A DNA stretch of 64,000 nucleotides from Amphibalanus amphitrite. Taxonomy: Eukaryota > Arthropoda > Thecostraca > Balanomorpha > Balanidae. Of the stretch, positions 1 through 10,552 are shown piece by piece (the first letter of the stretch is position 1; the number at the start of each line of letters is the position of its first letter). Location of the stretch: positions 372,001-436,000 of the forward strand of contig NW_024881711.1 of the NCBI RefSeq assembly GCF_019059575.1, in the 5' to 3' direction. A program made the position numbers and the translations under genes. The notes beneath the pieces are model-generated. The model made no database searches and had not been told where the DNA came from. It was given only the letters and a program-made list of their open reading frames with translations.

Positions 1-98
1 TTTTTGATTTTTTTTTGCGATATTAGGTAAAAACAGAAGCTTCTTATCCTAGGAAAAATGACATGGGAAATCTTTCAAAGGTGGCACACTACCTTTAA
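1..98 (-). mobile_element. End of a TTAA/AGGTAGTGTGCC element (copy cut by the window edge)
   Basis: Matches the last 98 bp of the element at 27035-28119, ending in ggcacactacctTTAA. The rest lies outside the window. Confidence 0.8.
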
Positions 99-980
99 AA
101 CGCTTGTCCAGTAGTGTCAGTGTGCCGAATTTGGTGTGCCTAGGTCGAGGATTTCCGGAATCGGAGGATGCCTCCTCAAAACATGGTTTTCGCCCCTAGC
201 ACGTGCATTTCGCACCCCCGGTACCTAGCATACCATATGTTAGTGGTCAAACACCGGGACATGTGACCTGCAGCTGTGGCGTCTGTGCCGTCCTCCGTTT
301 GATTTGAAGCGTCGCTGAAAGTTTTTTGCCCTTTCTGAGTTTGTCGGCACGTGACACGCGCCAGGTGACACCGGGTGACTTGTGACATGCATCATCACCT
401 GCCTCAAGGCATTACCCGTCGAACGGTACCACCAGCATCTCGATCCGATCATCCGTTTAGACGCAATTCCATTTGTATTGGCTCGATGACCTTTCAGAGC
501 ACGGCTTTTTGGCAACGTAAGATGGCGCCTTGTCGGCTTCACCTGAATGGAGGTGGTTGCGGGTCCAGTTTATTTATACGTCCGTGCATTGGGTGCCTGC
601 TGCTACCAGTGACTTCATCAGAGTTTGCTAATTTTTCCAGAAACAATTTCCGGGTACTTACCGTGCAAAATTGGAAATAGAATATTTTTCGGTAAGAAAT
701 TCTTGGACAGACGCTGAAGCTGCCAAAACTTACGTGAGAGCTTCGATAAGGAACTTGGAGCCACGGTCCTTTTGAAGAAAAAAAAGGAACTATAGTAGGC
801 ATGCACGCAGAAATACTGAGCGATGTCAAGGTAAATAGGTATACTTATAACCATAGCTCAAATAGCTTCAAAGTTCTGCTTCATTTTGTAAAATGGCTTT
901 AACAATATTGTTTATTGCTCTAGCGAGAAACATATTGAATACAATAAAGCAAATAAACAAAGTTGACCTTTTCCTCGACA
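99..980. other. No gene recognised
   Basis: Unique-looking sequence with only short open frames in all directions and no domain similarity. No clear repeat partner elsewhere in the window. Confidence 0.5.
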
Positions 981-2149
981 TTAACTCGCGCCCCGTAGAG
1001 GGGGGGGGGTAAACGGCCCCCTGTCCTTTTCAGAAGATATCTCCTAAAAACCTGCCGATAGCGCCACCAAACTTTCAGGACCCCTCTGAGCATCAATTTT
1101 ACACATTGTGATCAAAAATAGTTCCAAAGGCTATGATAGATTGGCCGCAAATGACGTCAGACTGACGTCATGTTCCGCCGTTTTCGACCCAAAAAAAGGT
1201 TTCGCGGGAAGAGCTGTCAGGCCTAGAGCGTTGAAGATACAGAAAAACGTCTAAACCATAAACGATGTAGAATTACCAGGGCTACAAAACAACCCTCTCG
1301 ATTTTTTTAATTTTGACCCCCAAAAATAAAAAAAGGAATATAATTGCCAAGAAATTCAAAAAGTTTCCGATTTTGGAAAAAACGGAACATATGTGATAGC
1401 CCTTACCAATTTCTATTCACATACCAAATTTTAGATCGATACCTCTCCTTTTGGCCAAGTTATAGCGAAAAAAACCGCTCAAAATTGATGACGTTAAATT
1501 TCCAAGCTCAAATTTTTAGAAATTCTAGACTATGTAGCGGAAAACAAAGACCACCATTAGACTCGCCGTGACGACCTGCATAGAATTAGTACCCATTTTA
1601 TGCAAAAATATCAACTTTGAAATTTGACCTTTTTTGACCTGACATTGACCTGACCTCCACCAGGAAGTGACCTAAACCATTCCTGATAGTCTTATAATCA
1701 ACACCATTGAGTTTGAAATGAAAAAAAAATTGGCCATAAAACATGCATCACACAGCCCTAGCAAAATTGGGTTCATGTGCTGACTCTTGGTGACCACTGA
1801 CCTGTGACCTGACCTGGTGCTATCAGTGACCTCTAATAGCAACATATGCACTAGGCAAATGACGCTCTATCGCTCATTTTCGATAAAATGCGTTTTATTC
1901 GATGTTATAGCACATTCCCTAGAAGACCCGTGACCGGCAAAACATTTTATCTTTGACCTGACCTGTGACGTCATCAGTGACGCCGAGATCAATGAAATTG
2001 GAGTTCCCTAGAAAAATTTGACTGGGCTCTCGAACGCCGTTTGAAATTTGTAGATCCGTCCGGTAGTTTCGGAGATACGAGGGGGGCAAAAGATACCCCC
2101 CACACCACCAGGTCGCGTTATAAACAGACCCCACCACGGCGCGGGTTAA
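981..2149 (+). mobile_element. AGGTCA-rich TTAA element A (1.17 kb)
   Basis: Begins TTAACTCGCGCCCC and ends GGCGCGGGTTAA. Near the left end there is a G run followed by a C run; the right tip is two-part (gtcgcgtta...ccacggcgcggg). The interior carries repeated TGACCTGACC. It is the same family as the element at 43856-45034: both share blocks such as gtgacgacctgcat and acccattttatgcaaa. No coding capacity. Confidence 0.75.
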
Positions 2150-2307
2150 ACAAACACTATGCCAAAATAATATTGATTTAAACATCTTCAAATATATCAG
2201 CCAGACGCATGAGTGAAAAATTTAAAAGAATGTCAAAGAAAAGAATATTCAAAAGATTAGTTCACAGATGAAGGCCTGGTTCCGAAATATTTAAAAACAT
2301 TTAAATC

Positions 2308-2445
2308 AAACATGCATCACACAGCCTTAGTAAAATTGGGTTCATGTGCTAACCCTTGGTGACCTGACTTGTGACCTGACCTGGTGTTATCAATGACCTC
2401 TAATAGCAACATATGCACTAGGCAACTGACGCCCTATCGCTGATG
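2308..2445 (+). repeat. Partial duplicate of the right half of element A
   Basis: About 138 bp closely matching 1738-1886 in element A (atgcatcacacagcc ... gcaacatatgcactaggcaa), lying just outside the element. It looks like a local segmental copy rather than a full insertion. Confidence 0.75.
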
Positions 2446-2610
2446 ACGCCCTATCAAGCGGCTGCGCCACTTGCTTTGCCGGCGTAGCCAGAAAATGCGG
2501 CAGCAGCCAATTTGCTTTCGAATGGTGTTTGATGAAATGGATGGCTGTGATGAGCATCGTTATATATACTATGTAATACGAGAAGTAGTAGCCTTTGCTC
2601 ATATTAATGT

Positions 2611-2730
2611 TCAAATAATGCACAAAATTGAATATATTAAAATAATACTGATATTTCGCCTTGCGGCATCATGCCGCAAGGCGAAATATCAGTATTATTT
2701 TAATATATTCAGTTTTGTGCATTATTTGAA
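2611..2730. repeat. Near-perfect 120 bp palindrome
   Basis: Arms of about 57 bp (2611-2667 and 2674-2730) with almost no spacer; the centre reads gcggcatcatgccgc. The arms are AT-rich (tcaaataatgcac...) and differ at about one position, so the sequence would fold into a long hairpin or cruciform. Confidence 0.92.
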
Positions 2731-3177
2731 CGAATGGTGTCTGATTTAAATTGATCTGTCGTCTGGAAGCAGAGATATGGACGGAAACGTGCAGAGGAAA
2801 ATTTTGAACGGTCTATTCTGAGGGCTTAGTTGGATGAAATTTGGGCCATACGGGGTCAAGTCAGGTCAAGGTGGTTATCCCTGGTCACACTGGGTTGCAG
2901 GCCAGGTCACCTTCGGTCAGGCCAGGTCGCCTGTCACCACGTCACATTGGATCGCGGCAGTTATAAAACCTCGTTGTCAATTGTTTCATGTGGCTTGAGA
3001 ATGAACTGTTGTTCGAAAATTTGCCAAACAATATAATATTTACTTTTTATTGAATTTCCAATTAATTATCGAGGAAAAGGTCATTTAAAATCCTAACTAC
3101 ATATATCAAGATGTTCCTCGCTAGAGCACTGCATACTATTTCTTCAATGCCTGGGACAGCCCGTTGAATAAAGATTA
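2731..3177. other. No gene; AGGTCA-rich stretch
   Basis: Contains a run of caggtcag/ggtcaaggt motifs near 2855-2935 like those inside the TTAA elements, but no recognisable element ends. Confidence 0.5.
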
Positions 3178-4260
3178 TTAAAGGTAGTGTGCCACCTTCC
3201 AATGATTTCCCATTTTATTTTTCCAAAGATAAGAAGCTTCTGTTTTTACCTAATATCGCAAAAAAAAAATCAAAAATGGGCCTAAAATAGTGCTTTTTTC
3301 GCCTAAAAGTTTATCGGTTTTTCGATATGTATAACAACTGTAGTGGGCTGACCTGCAAACAGGCGTCGGCAACAATCGCGAATGCAGCGCACATGTGACA
3401 ATAAGCAAAGGTCGTTATAGAGTTACGACGTACGGGAATGAGTTATCAGCTGTCTAATCATAGACAACACAATGTCGAATTTAAACTGTAAGCCTGTATT
3501 GGTATTGTTTCTTTAATTTGGCTGTTGAACATTAATTTATGGTTTGAAATATTATTTTATGTGAAATAATTGATATGAAACAGCCGTCTCTAAAGTTATG
3601 ACCCCATCTCACCACATGAAAGTGGCAGAAATGACAATGATCAGCTGACGCCTTTTCTTGGCCGAAGTCAGAGCGCGCGGCCCGACGCACCACCACCGCA
3701 CCACAAAGTATGAGCAGAAGCCGCGCCCAAAGCCAGGGCCCCGGTAACGTGAGGTAGCCGAGTCGGGGCAGCGTGCGCTGACCCAAGCCGGGGCCACGGC
3801 TTTGGGCGCGGTCTACCGCATCCCCGGGCAGCCCCGGGCTATCACATGACACCGGGAGGACGCGCGGCTCCGGCTTGGGTCAGCGCACGCTGCCCCGACT
3901 CGGCTACCTCACGTTACCGGGGCCCTGTCTTTGGGCGCGGTCTACCGCACCACCTAACAGGCGTGTTCGAAACCGCAGGAGATGATGATGAACGGGTTTA
4001 TTTTATCGAAACTTGATTGGATGAGCCTATCGGTAATAGCGATTTCAGTGTGTGCATTTATTGTTCATAGTGGTGTGAAATGTGGTTGGGGTACGACCGA
4101 CAACCCGTCGGGGCGAATTTCGCACTGGGGTACTCAAAATTTGAAGAATTTAAGACGTTTCCATGAGTGTTGAAGGTATGGATAAGTTCTAAAAATCCGG
4201 TTCTCCTTATCTGGGCCATTAACTCTATACGGTCCAGGAAAACTGGCACACTACCTTTAA
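3178..4260 (+). mobile_element. 1.08 kb non-autonomous TTAA element, copy 1
   Basis: TTAA at both ends, with inverted tips AAGGTAGTGTGCCA / TGGCACACTACCTT. It is nearly identical in reverse to 27035-28119. Inside is a GC-rich block with an inverted repeat of about 70 bp arms (about 3726-3796 and 3870-3942; core gccgagtcggggcagcgtg). No transposase. TTAA target and lack of coding suggest a piggyBac-type passenger. Confidence 0.88.
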
Positions 4261-4395
4261 GTATATACAAAAGCGCAATTTTCAGAAAAGACCATCATCG
4301 ATTTTGATTAAAAAAAAAACATTTTTTGATTCCGCTCACCGTCAGCTTTCGAATGGTATGTATCGTTTCTTTTGAGCCTGAGATTACCTTCCGAC

Positions 4396-4606
4396 GAACC
4401 GTGAGCGAGGAAAACCGAAAGTTGACTCAAAATCAACTTTTGGAATGCGACGTGAGGTCGCTCGCTAGTCAAAAGCTCGCGGGCTCCCTCGCTAGTTGGC
4501 ACTGTGGATCACTCAACGTAGAATGCATCCTCTAACTTTGAAGAAACCTGTAAAACCACAAACTTGCAATCCGCATGCGAGGTCCAGTGTGGGGCAGCCT
4601 CAAGTT
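4396..4606 (+). repeat. Dispersed repeat, copy 1
   Basis: About 210 bp alignable by eye with 59050-59258 in the same orientation (shared blocks: gttgactcaaaatcaact, cccgcatgcgaggtccag with one change). The second copy lies within about 65 bp of the SUMO exon 2 acceptor. Confidence 0.8.
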
Positions 4607-4625
4607 TGTAGGCAAGTTTGTAGCC

Positions 4626-4700
4626 GGTCCCGTAGCTCAGTTGGTTAGAGCGTTGGACTCCGCGAGACGAGAGCACGCGTTCCCGGTTATGACACGCTTA
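4626..4700 (+). repeat. tRNA-derived SINE head or tRNA pseudogene
   Basis: GGTCCCGTAGCTCAGTTGG followed by GAGC gives a good acceptor start, D-arm and pol III A box. The anticodon stem cannot pair and the B-box region reads cggttatgac instead of GGTTCGAATCC. A sister copy lies in reverse at 53082-53162. It is a tRNA-related repeat, not a working tRNA. Confidence 0.6.
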
Positions 4701-4716
4701 CATACCTCGGGGTAGG

Positions 4717-5615
4717 TAGGGGAGAGTGGGGCAAAGCGGCCACCCGGGGCAAAGCGGCCACCCATCGTTTTAGCCCTCCACAGCTGGCGTTAGCTCCAAT
4801 TTATGGTTTCCAATTATACTTCTCTTCGCGGTCGTTCGAATGAGCCAGACCGGGGTTTCAGGCCCATCGCCATTGTTTAGTGAAACACGGAAAAGCATTT
4901 CTTGCCAGGTTACCAATTATGTTTACAATTTTTAAATGTTATTTTATTCCATAACCGTTTGGAATTTTTATAAGCGTTTTTGTCCATGCATTGCGTGGTT
5001 ATCGTACATGCCTTCTACCAATTTTAATGCTTTTTACCCCACTAATAGCTGAGCTGGAATATTTTTGTCTCGGACGGTATGCGCGGGGCAAAGCGGCCGG
5101 GGCAAAGTGGCCAGCCCCCAATTGGTCATAAGTTGTTTCCATCTGGATAAAAACATTATTTATATTCAAATGTGTCGTCATGCATTCATCTTGGCCACTT
5201 TTCGGTTACATGAGTTACCAAATTATGCAATGAAATGTTTTTCCAAGAATATTCTTTCTTTGTTTAGCAATAGGTGGGAAGATAACAAAGTAAACATCCA
5301 TCTTCCCTTAAACCTTGTCACCATCAAATACCCTAGTCGTGCATGAGCGAACTATTCTGTTTCTCATATCGGGACTTGAGAAGTCGCCAGTGGCCGCTTT
5401 GCCTCAGGGATGGGGCAAAGTGGCCAATATGCTATAGGTTTAAAGTTTTGTCAATATCTCCCATATGTGAACGCCTTTGGAAATGAAACGCAGTTGGAAT
5501 AAAAGACAATTTAATAGGGATCACATTGGTATAGAAAGAATCTTTCTAAGTTTAAAAATCAAGCTTCGGCATCGTTAGAAACGTTAGGGTGGCCGCTTTG
5601 CCCCACTCTCCCCTA
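4717..5615. mobile_element. 0.9 kb TIR element of the gggcaaagcggcc type
   Basis: Inverted ends TAGGGGAGAGTGGGGCAAAG / CTTTGCCCCACTCTCCCCTA, about 27 bp each, with TA at both edges. The motif ggggcaaagcggcc also recurs inside (about 4745, 5090, 5410). It interrupts a remnant of a TTAA element (5616-5865). Only short open frames. Likely a TA-inserting non-autonomous element. Confidence 0.82.
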
Positions 5616-5865
5616 CACAGAGGGATCACAGGTGCAAAGTTCCGATTCAGTGCGTCATATTATCCTATGAACCGATGTTTTAGAGAGTTTAGATTAGCAA
5701 GCCTTGGAACTTTTTTCTGAGGCAAGGTCACGTAGGTCTGAAATTTTCACAGCATGTGCGGAAAAAGTATGAACACTGAACAGGTGTACAAAAATATGCC
5801 TATTCACGAAAAACCTGGGGGGGGGGGCGTGAAAACGCTCCCCCAGCACGGCGTGGGCTAACGAA
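5616..5865 (-). mobile_element. Decayed end of a TTAA element
   Basis: Follows the same order as 61081-61557: ttccgattca, gaaccgatgtt, ctgaaatt..cacag, gaacaggtgt, then a G-run hairpin (gggggcgtgaaaacgctccccc) and a tip ggcgtgggctaa. Confidence 0.65.
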
Positions 5866-6297
5866 CTTCAAAGGAAGTGAATTGCAAAAACGTTATATTC
5901 GCAGTTATCTTCGTTATCTTCGAAGATAACTTTATCTTCTTTAACTTTTATCTTTTAACTTTATAACTTTAACTTTATCTAACGTTATCTTCGCAGTTAT
6001 CTTCAACTGAAGTTAACTGCGAAAATTTTACCAAGGTCGACAAACGCAAGACAATGCATTTTCTTTTACAATATGCCGAATTCTATCGTAAATTTATTGC
6101 TTTTTCGCTCGATTTTTTTCACACCAGGGCAGTCGCTGTGGGGACCCTTTGAGCTGACCTCCGGGCCCTTCTCGGCTGTCGCCTGTCGCCCCCCCCCCCC
6201 TGAACAAAATCCTGGATACGTGCTGAAAATATCGCACTGCTTGCTAATTCTTTAGTTCTGCGGTGCCTCATATCCGTATCTGTATGTCTGTGTGGGC
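5866..6297. other. TTATCTTCG/TTAACTTTA simple repeat, then no gene recognised
   Basis: 5899-6020 is low-complexity sequence of ttatcttcg, gaagataac and ttaacttta motifs. 6021-6297 contains a C run and nothing recognisable; it would lie in intron 1 of the thymidine phosphorylase gene. Confidence 0.6.
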
Positions 6298-6466
6298 TGG
6301 TCTGACCGCTCCGCTAGACTGGCCTGACCGGTCCACTGGTCTGGTCTAATCGGTCTGCTGGTCCGGTCTGACCAGTCCTCTGGCCTATTCTGACCGGTCC
6401 GCCGGCCTGGTCTGGTCTGATCTGACTGGTCGGCTGGTTGGTCTGATAATCTGATTGGTCCGCTGT
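6298..6466. repeat. GGTCTGACCGGTCCGCTGG minisatellite in thymidine phosphorylase intron 1
   Basis: About 170 bp of degenerate tandem units built on tctgaccggtccgctggtc, seen as repeated ggtctg / gaccggtcc blocks. It ends within about 5 bp of the exon 1 splice donor, so length changes could bear on splicing. Confidence 0.8.
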
Positions 6467-6471
6467 CTCAC

Positions 6472-6595
6472 CTAGCTGCAGTCGGTCGATCTCCTCTCGG
6501 GAGACTCGCTCCACGAAGAGCTCGATCTCCTTGGCGGTCAGCTCGTGGCCGGCCGCCTTCCTCCCCAGCACGTCGTGCACGTGCAGCTCGTGCAT
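6472..6595 (-). CDS. TYMP: Thymidine phosphorylase-like, exon 1 (partial gene)
   Basis: The reading frame starts at ATG 6595 in a good context (GGCACCATGC), with an in-frame TGA 33 nt upstream, and gives 41 codons plus one base before a donor GTGAGA at 6471-6466 (phase 1). The peptide contains VHDVLGRK (6-13), AGHELTAKEIELFVE (15-29) and REEIDRLQLG (33-42). This matches the N-terminal helical domain of thymidine/pyrimidine-nucleoside phosphorylases (pattern RK-x-G-x-x-L-x-x-x-E-I-x-x-F-V, then x-x-x-Q-x-G before the ALLMAI stretch). The enzyme splits thymidine with phosphate into thymine and deoxyribose-1-phosphate in the cytosol. The active site lies in later exons, which I did not find between 1 and 6471, so the gene probably continues beyond the left edge. 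Assignment is by motif, not alignment. Confidence 0.68.
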
Positions 6596-6850
6596 GGTGC
6601 CGGCTCGGCTGCTGGCCAGTGCTCACGCGGCGGGCGCTGGGCGCCGAGTGTGCTCTGCGCTGGGGCGCGGAGGCCGCGGAGGCCGCCCTACCGCCAGAGC
6701 GCGCGGCCGAGCGCACCACACCAGCGGGCCTGCCACGCGTGGGCGCCGAAACCGGGAGGGGAGGTGGACGGCCGGGATGCCCAACCCCCTCAGTCGAGTA
6801 AGCCGGGGGGACGTCCCTCCAGGCTCCGATATACCCATGAATGATTTAAC
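6596..6850 (-). promoter_or_regulatory. GC/CpG-rich promoter side of the thymidine phosphorylase gene
   Basis: Directly upstream of the minus-strand ATG lies about 250 bp of very GC- and CpG-rich sequence, unlike the AT-richer surroundings. No TATA box is evident at a useful distance. Several long open frames overlap here in all frames, as happens in GC-rich DNA, and none resembles a protein. It is best read as 5' UTR and a CpG-type promoter; this is inference from position and composition. Confidence 0.45.
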
Positions 6851-6937
6851 CCTCGTCTGTGTGAGGCGTTTTGCAGCGTCTAACGTTTTGAGAGGGGGAG
6901 TCGGTTGGACCCCTGTCGTTCGGCCCCTGATCGAGAT

Positions 6938-7196
6938 AGGGTTTTTGATTTTTTAAGGGACAAGGGCCCCATAAATAAGAAATCGAAAAAAATGATTCAC
7001 CTGCATTTTAGGGCGTTCTTTCATATGGAACCATTTGCAACGCCGTGCAATGCACCGTTTTCCCGGAAAAAGGTACACTGTCATTTTTTAGGGTTTTGAT
7101 CTTTTTAAGGGACAAGGGCCCCTTAAATAAAACATCGGAAAAATGACCCACCTGCATTTTAAAACGTTCTTTCCTTTGGGACCATTTGCAACGCCA
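6938..7196 (+). repeat. Two-copy direct repeat (about 150 bp and a shorter second copy)
   Basis: Units 6938-7088 and 7089-7196 share ttaagggacaagggcccc, cacctgcatttta and gaccatttgcaacgcc. Part of the unit (gcaatgcaccgtttt...ggtacactgtcat) recurs at 10230-10290. Confidence 0.8.
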
Positions 7197-9060
7197 TGGG
7201 CGCGGGAACCGGGGGGGGGGGGGGGCAGCAGACATGTGCACGGATCCCAGACAACCAATCACAGAAATCGAGATGGCCATTAGATTGACGGTCTTCAAGC
7301 ATGAAATTATGGTGGAAAACATGACTCATAGACAGGGGCGGCGCCACGGGTTTTCGATAGGGGGGGACGGGGACCTGCCTGACCGAAAATTCCAAAAGTA
7401 GGTAGATACTGATCGTGTATGCAAAAAAAAACGAGGCACGTAACGCCGCGAAACTTGGTAAAGCCCAAAACACATCGAATGGTGCATCCCGTTTCCAAAC
7501 TTATCCTAGGACACCTAAGATCGATCACCTTTTCAAGCATCCTTGCCTCTAAATCAAAATTTGCAGTCTTGCCAACTCAAAGCTGGTTTCCTACAAGCTG
7601 CGAATTACTTAGGTATGATGAGTAGCAGTGCCAACCATTCTTACGTTTCGTACTTTCAAATTTTCAATCTTACGTCTGGTCAGCTTCATGGCTTCACCAT
7701 CATATAGTCATGGAGGAAAAGTGGGAATGTCTTCTGCTCTGACAAGTGCGCCAAAACTGCAATATAATTTCAGAATCATGACATCACCACCACCACCTGA
7801 TCCATATGCAACGGGCAGGGTGCAGCTAATGGCTAGCCGTCAGTGGTCATGTCATCGGTGGTCACTCAAAAGGTCATGCTAGGTCATGGAAGGTCACCAG
7901 CCATTATTTGATCACACTTTCTGATGGATTTTACTTACCAAGAGCTTCGCGGGAAAAACGAGCGCATGCATCGTTGAAAAAAAAATGAGTGAAAGGGTCT
8001 CAGGTCCGGCGACCTCTGCAGGTGAAATGCCCCAGGGTAGGATTCCGATTTTCACAGCCGCTGACGTAAGAAGGGGAGTGGGGGGTTGGCTCGATTAGAC
8101 TCCCAGCCGTTCGGCCGCCGACCGAACTTAGTTTTGCAGAAAAAAAAACGAGTGCTATCGAACCCCTTGACGAGAGGGAGCCGATGCTACCCAATTATAA
8201 GGTCTTGGGCTACTGCGTGCTTTTTTTGGTCCTGCCTGTGATCTATCCGAACACTTCTCCCCACAAGTGCTGGGGTTAAATGGCATAGATTTCAAATGGT
8301 TCCTGTGGTAGAACTGCCATGCTTGAATTCGACTAATTAGGAATGGAAAATATCCATATAGTAGCGGAAATCTATGGAATTTCAGTAAACTTGGTTTTGT
8401 CGGCAATGGGGTCTGGCAGTGGGGTGGGGAGGTAATAACCCTGCCTGGCGCCCCAAAAAGGGGGGGGGGGCACGATCCCCGAGGCCCTGCCGATCACCTT
8501 ATAACTACAGGCATCACAGCTCCACACCTTTTGCAGATGGCCAGGACCTCCTGCGATACATCACAACAGCAATCTTTATTCAGAACCTGCCTTGATTAAC
8601 CAACGATGCATTAAATGCGACGGATAACTCTACAATGCATTATTATCAATTATTGAACGGGCCTCGCCGATAGGGGGGTACTGTACCCCCCTAACTTTCG
8701 ATAGCGGGGGACCTGTCCCCCCCGTCCCCCCCGGTGGCGCCGCCCATGCTCATAGAAGCCTCTCAATGAACCAACTATTTTGCATTCCTTCAGGGTTAAC
8801 AGTTCTGAGAAAATCCCTCAAGATCCATCTCGGATCCATGATTCGTGTGGCCATGGATCCGAGATGGATCTTGAGGGATTTTCTCAAAACTGTGAACTCT
8901 GAGGGAATGCAAAATAGTTGGTTCGTTGAGAGGCATCTATTAGCCATGTTTTCCACCATAATGCCATGCTTAAAGTCCACTAATCTAGTGGCCATCTTGA
9001 TTTTCGTGTTTGGTCGTCTGGGATCCGTGCCCATGTCTGGGGGGCAGTGGGGGCTGCTTG
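7197..9060. mobile_element. Foldback element, split by a hAT-like insertion
   Basis: Left arm 7226-7332 plus 8757-8838, right arm about 8852-9045 in reverse complement (cggatcccagac.. against ..gtctgggatccg; tttgcattccttcag against ctgagggaatgcaaa). Without the insertion it is a near-complete palindrome of about 450 bp. The arms near the centre (8766-8940) are almost perfect. Confidence 0.8.
7333..8748. mobile_element. Non-autonomous hAT-like element (1.4 kb, 8 bp TSD)
   Basis: Tips CAGGGGCGGCGCCACG at 7333 and CGGTGGCGCCGCCCATG ending 8748 are inverted repeats. The flanking octamer CTCATAGA occurs at 7325-7332 and again at 8749-8756, an 8 bp target duplication as made by hAT transposases. 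No transposase frame is present; the interior holds G/C runs next to each tip. Confidence 0.85.
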
Positions 9061-9070
9061 CCCCCCTAAC

Positions 9071-10019
9071 TTAACCCTCGCCGGACCTATTGGTTTTCTA
9101 CATACGCGCCGGCCAAGGGGGGGCGGGTACGACCCCCCCCTCGCCGTTTCGCCCCTGGTGGAGCTAGCGCGTCGCGGAAAAAAACGAGCGTGTGCGCCGT
9201 TACGAGACGCAGTGATTGGTAGTAGATGGAAGTTTTTGGTGAATAACTTCGCAAAAAATGGCCGCAGAGCGCCGATTTTGGCAGCATCGTGTTCGCCTCA
9301 TCCAGGCGCGTCGAATGATATACTTTTTTGTCCGGGTCAGGTCAACTTGGGGTGTTGACCTCAGGCCAAGGTCAGGTCAGCACCCCAAGGTCACGAAGTT
9401 GGTCGAAAGAGGTCATGTCGCATATCATTCGATTCGGCAGGCCTTCCTGAGTCCATTGGTGGCTTTCCCGACTCGCTAGCTCAATTTGATCAAGAGTTAT
9501 TGACGAAAAACTAAAATGACCTTGATGACGTCATAAATGACGTCACGCAAGGTCAACATTGCAAAAGTGACGCATCTAACCTTGCAAGGAGTGCATCAAA
9601 TTACGATTCTGTGTGCTTGAGATAGTTGGAGATCGTTCCCGGCGCCAGAATAGCAGTTTTCATTTTTCCCCATTGACTTATAATGGTGAGGTCACGAAAA
9701 TGACCTGACCTCATATGACCTTTAGGAAAAATCCGAGATATACAAGTTGTGGGACTCATAATGGATACTAGATCCTGCAAGTTTCATTTCCCTGTGACAT
9801 CTCCTCTGGCAGCGAGGGCGTTGCGAAGTTGCGACATCTGAAGACCGTGCAGAGGTTCACTTATGACGCCATAGGTCAGTGACCTGACCTGACCCAAAAA
9901 TGCGGTTGGTGTCAAAAGATCCGGCTTGGATCAAAGGTCAGGTATGCCAAGTTTCAGCTCTCTATCGCCAGCGTGTTCGGAGCTATCGCGAAAAAAAACC
10001 CTTAACCGGCGAGGGTTAA
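9071..10019 (-). mobile_element. AGGTCA-rich TTAA element B (0.95 kb)
   Basis: TTAACCCTCGCCGGACC at the left, GGCGAGGGTTAA at the right. The two-part tip (ctattggttttctacatacg insert) is on the left, then ggggcgggtacgacccccc. The centre shows cgtcgaatgatata...atatcattcgat around a block of ggtca motifs (9310-9440). Related in reverse to 26541-27038 and in the same orientation to 45039-45915. Confidence 0.8.
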
Positions 10020-10552
10020 GGGCCGTGGGGGCGGTGCCCCCACAACTTTAAGACGGTATACCGCACTTTTTTTGCAAATGTTTTCTTTTTTTGTTGAAAA
10101 AGCCAAGGGGTGAAAAATAAGTGACCTAAAACCGGCGAGAAAACTAAATTTGGGGGTACCCTAGGTTGATCTCTATCATGGTGTGCCCCCCCCCCCCCCA
10201 GTCTGAAAGTACCTAGTTCCCGCGCCCCTGTGCAACGCCGTGCAATGCACCGTTTTTTTCCGGGAAAAAAGGTACACTGTCATTTTTTTTTTTGGGGGGG
10301 GGGGTTCCATTCATTTAATGGAATTTTAAGGGTTATATTCATGACCAGCGTGGTCGAGTTGACCTACAACCCAGTTTTTATGGCTATAGATAGCTCAACG
10401 CTGCAAATTCTGTTGTGTTGGATGTTGGCTATCTTCACGGACATCTGTGAAACTGCATTGAGGAATGGAAAATCGAATGAGGGTCTATTCATCAACATCA
10501 GTTGATTGGTTTCTGAGTTATTGCGTTCCCCGTCCGAATATCAAATTGTTAG
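10020..10552. other. Element remnants, no gene
   Basis: Holds C/G runs, a second copy of gcaatgcaccgttttt...ggtacactgtcat, and 10455-10552, which matches 13688-13790 (aatgagggtctatt, ttctgagttattgcg, tccg.atatcaaatt). That last block is a dispersed repeat of unknown class. Confidence 0.6.

Noticed and set aside
980-1020. Telomere-like or subtelomeric repeat because of recurring TTAACCC
   Set aside because: TTAACCC occurs only once per element at its edge and never in tandem; it is a target site plus tip, not a telomere repeat.
4626-4700. Functional tRNA gene
   Set aside because: The anticodon stem does not pair and the B box is degraded; a sister copy inside a mariner-like element points to a mobile repeat.
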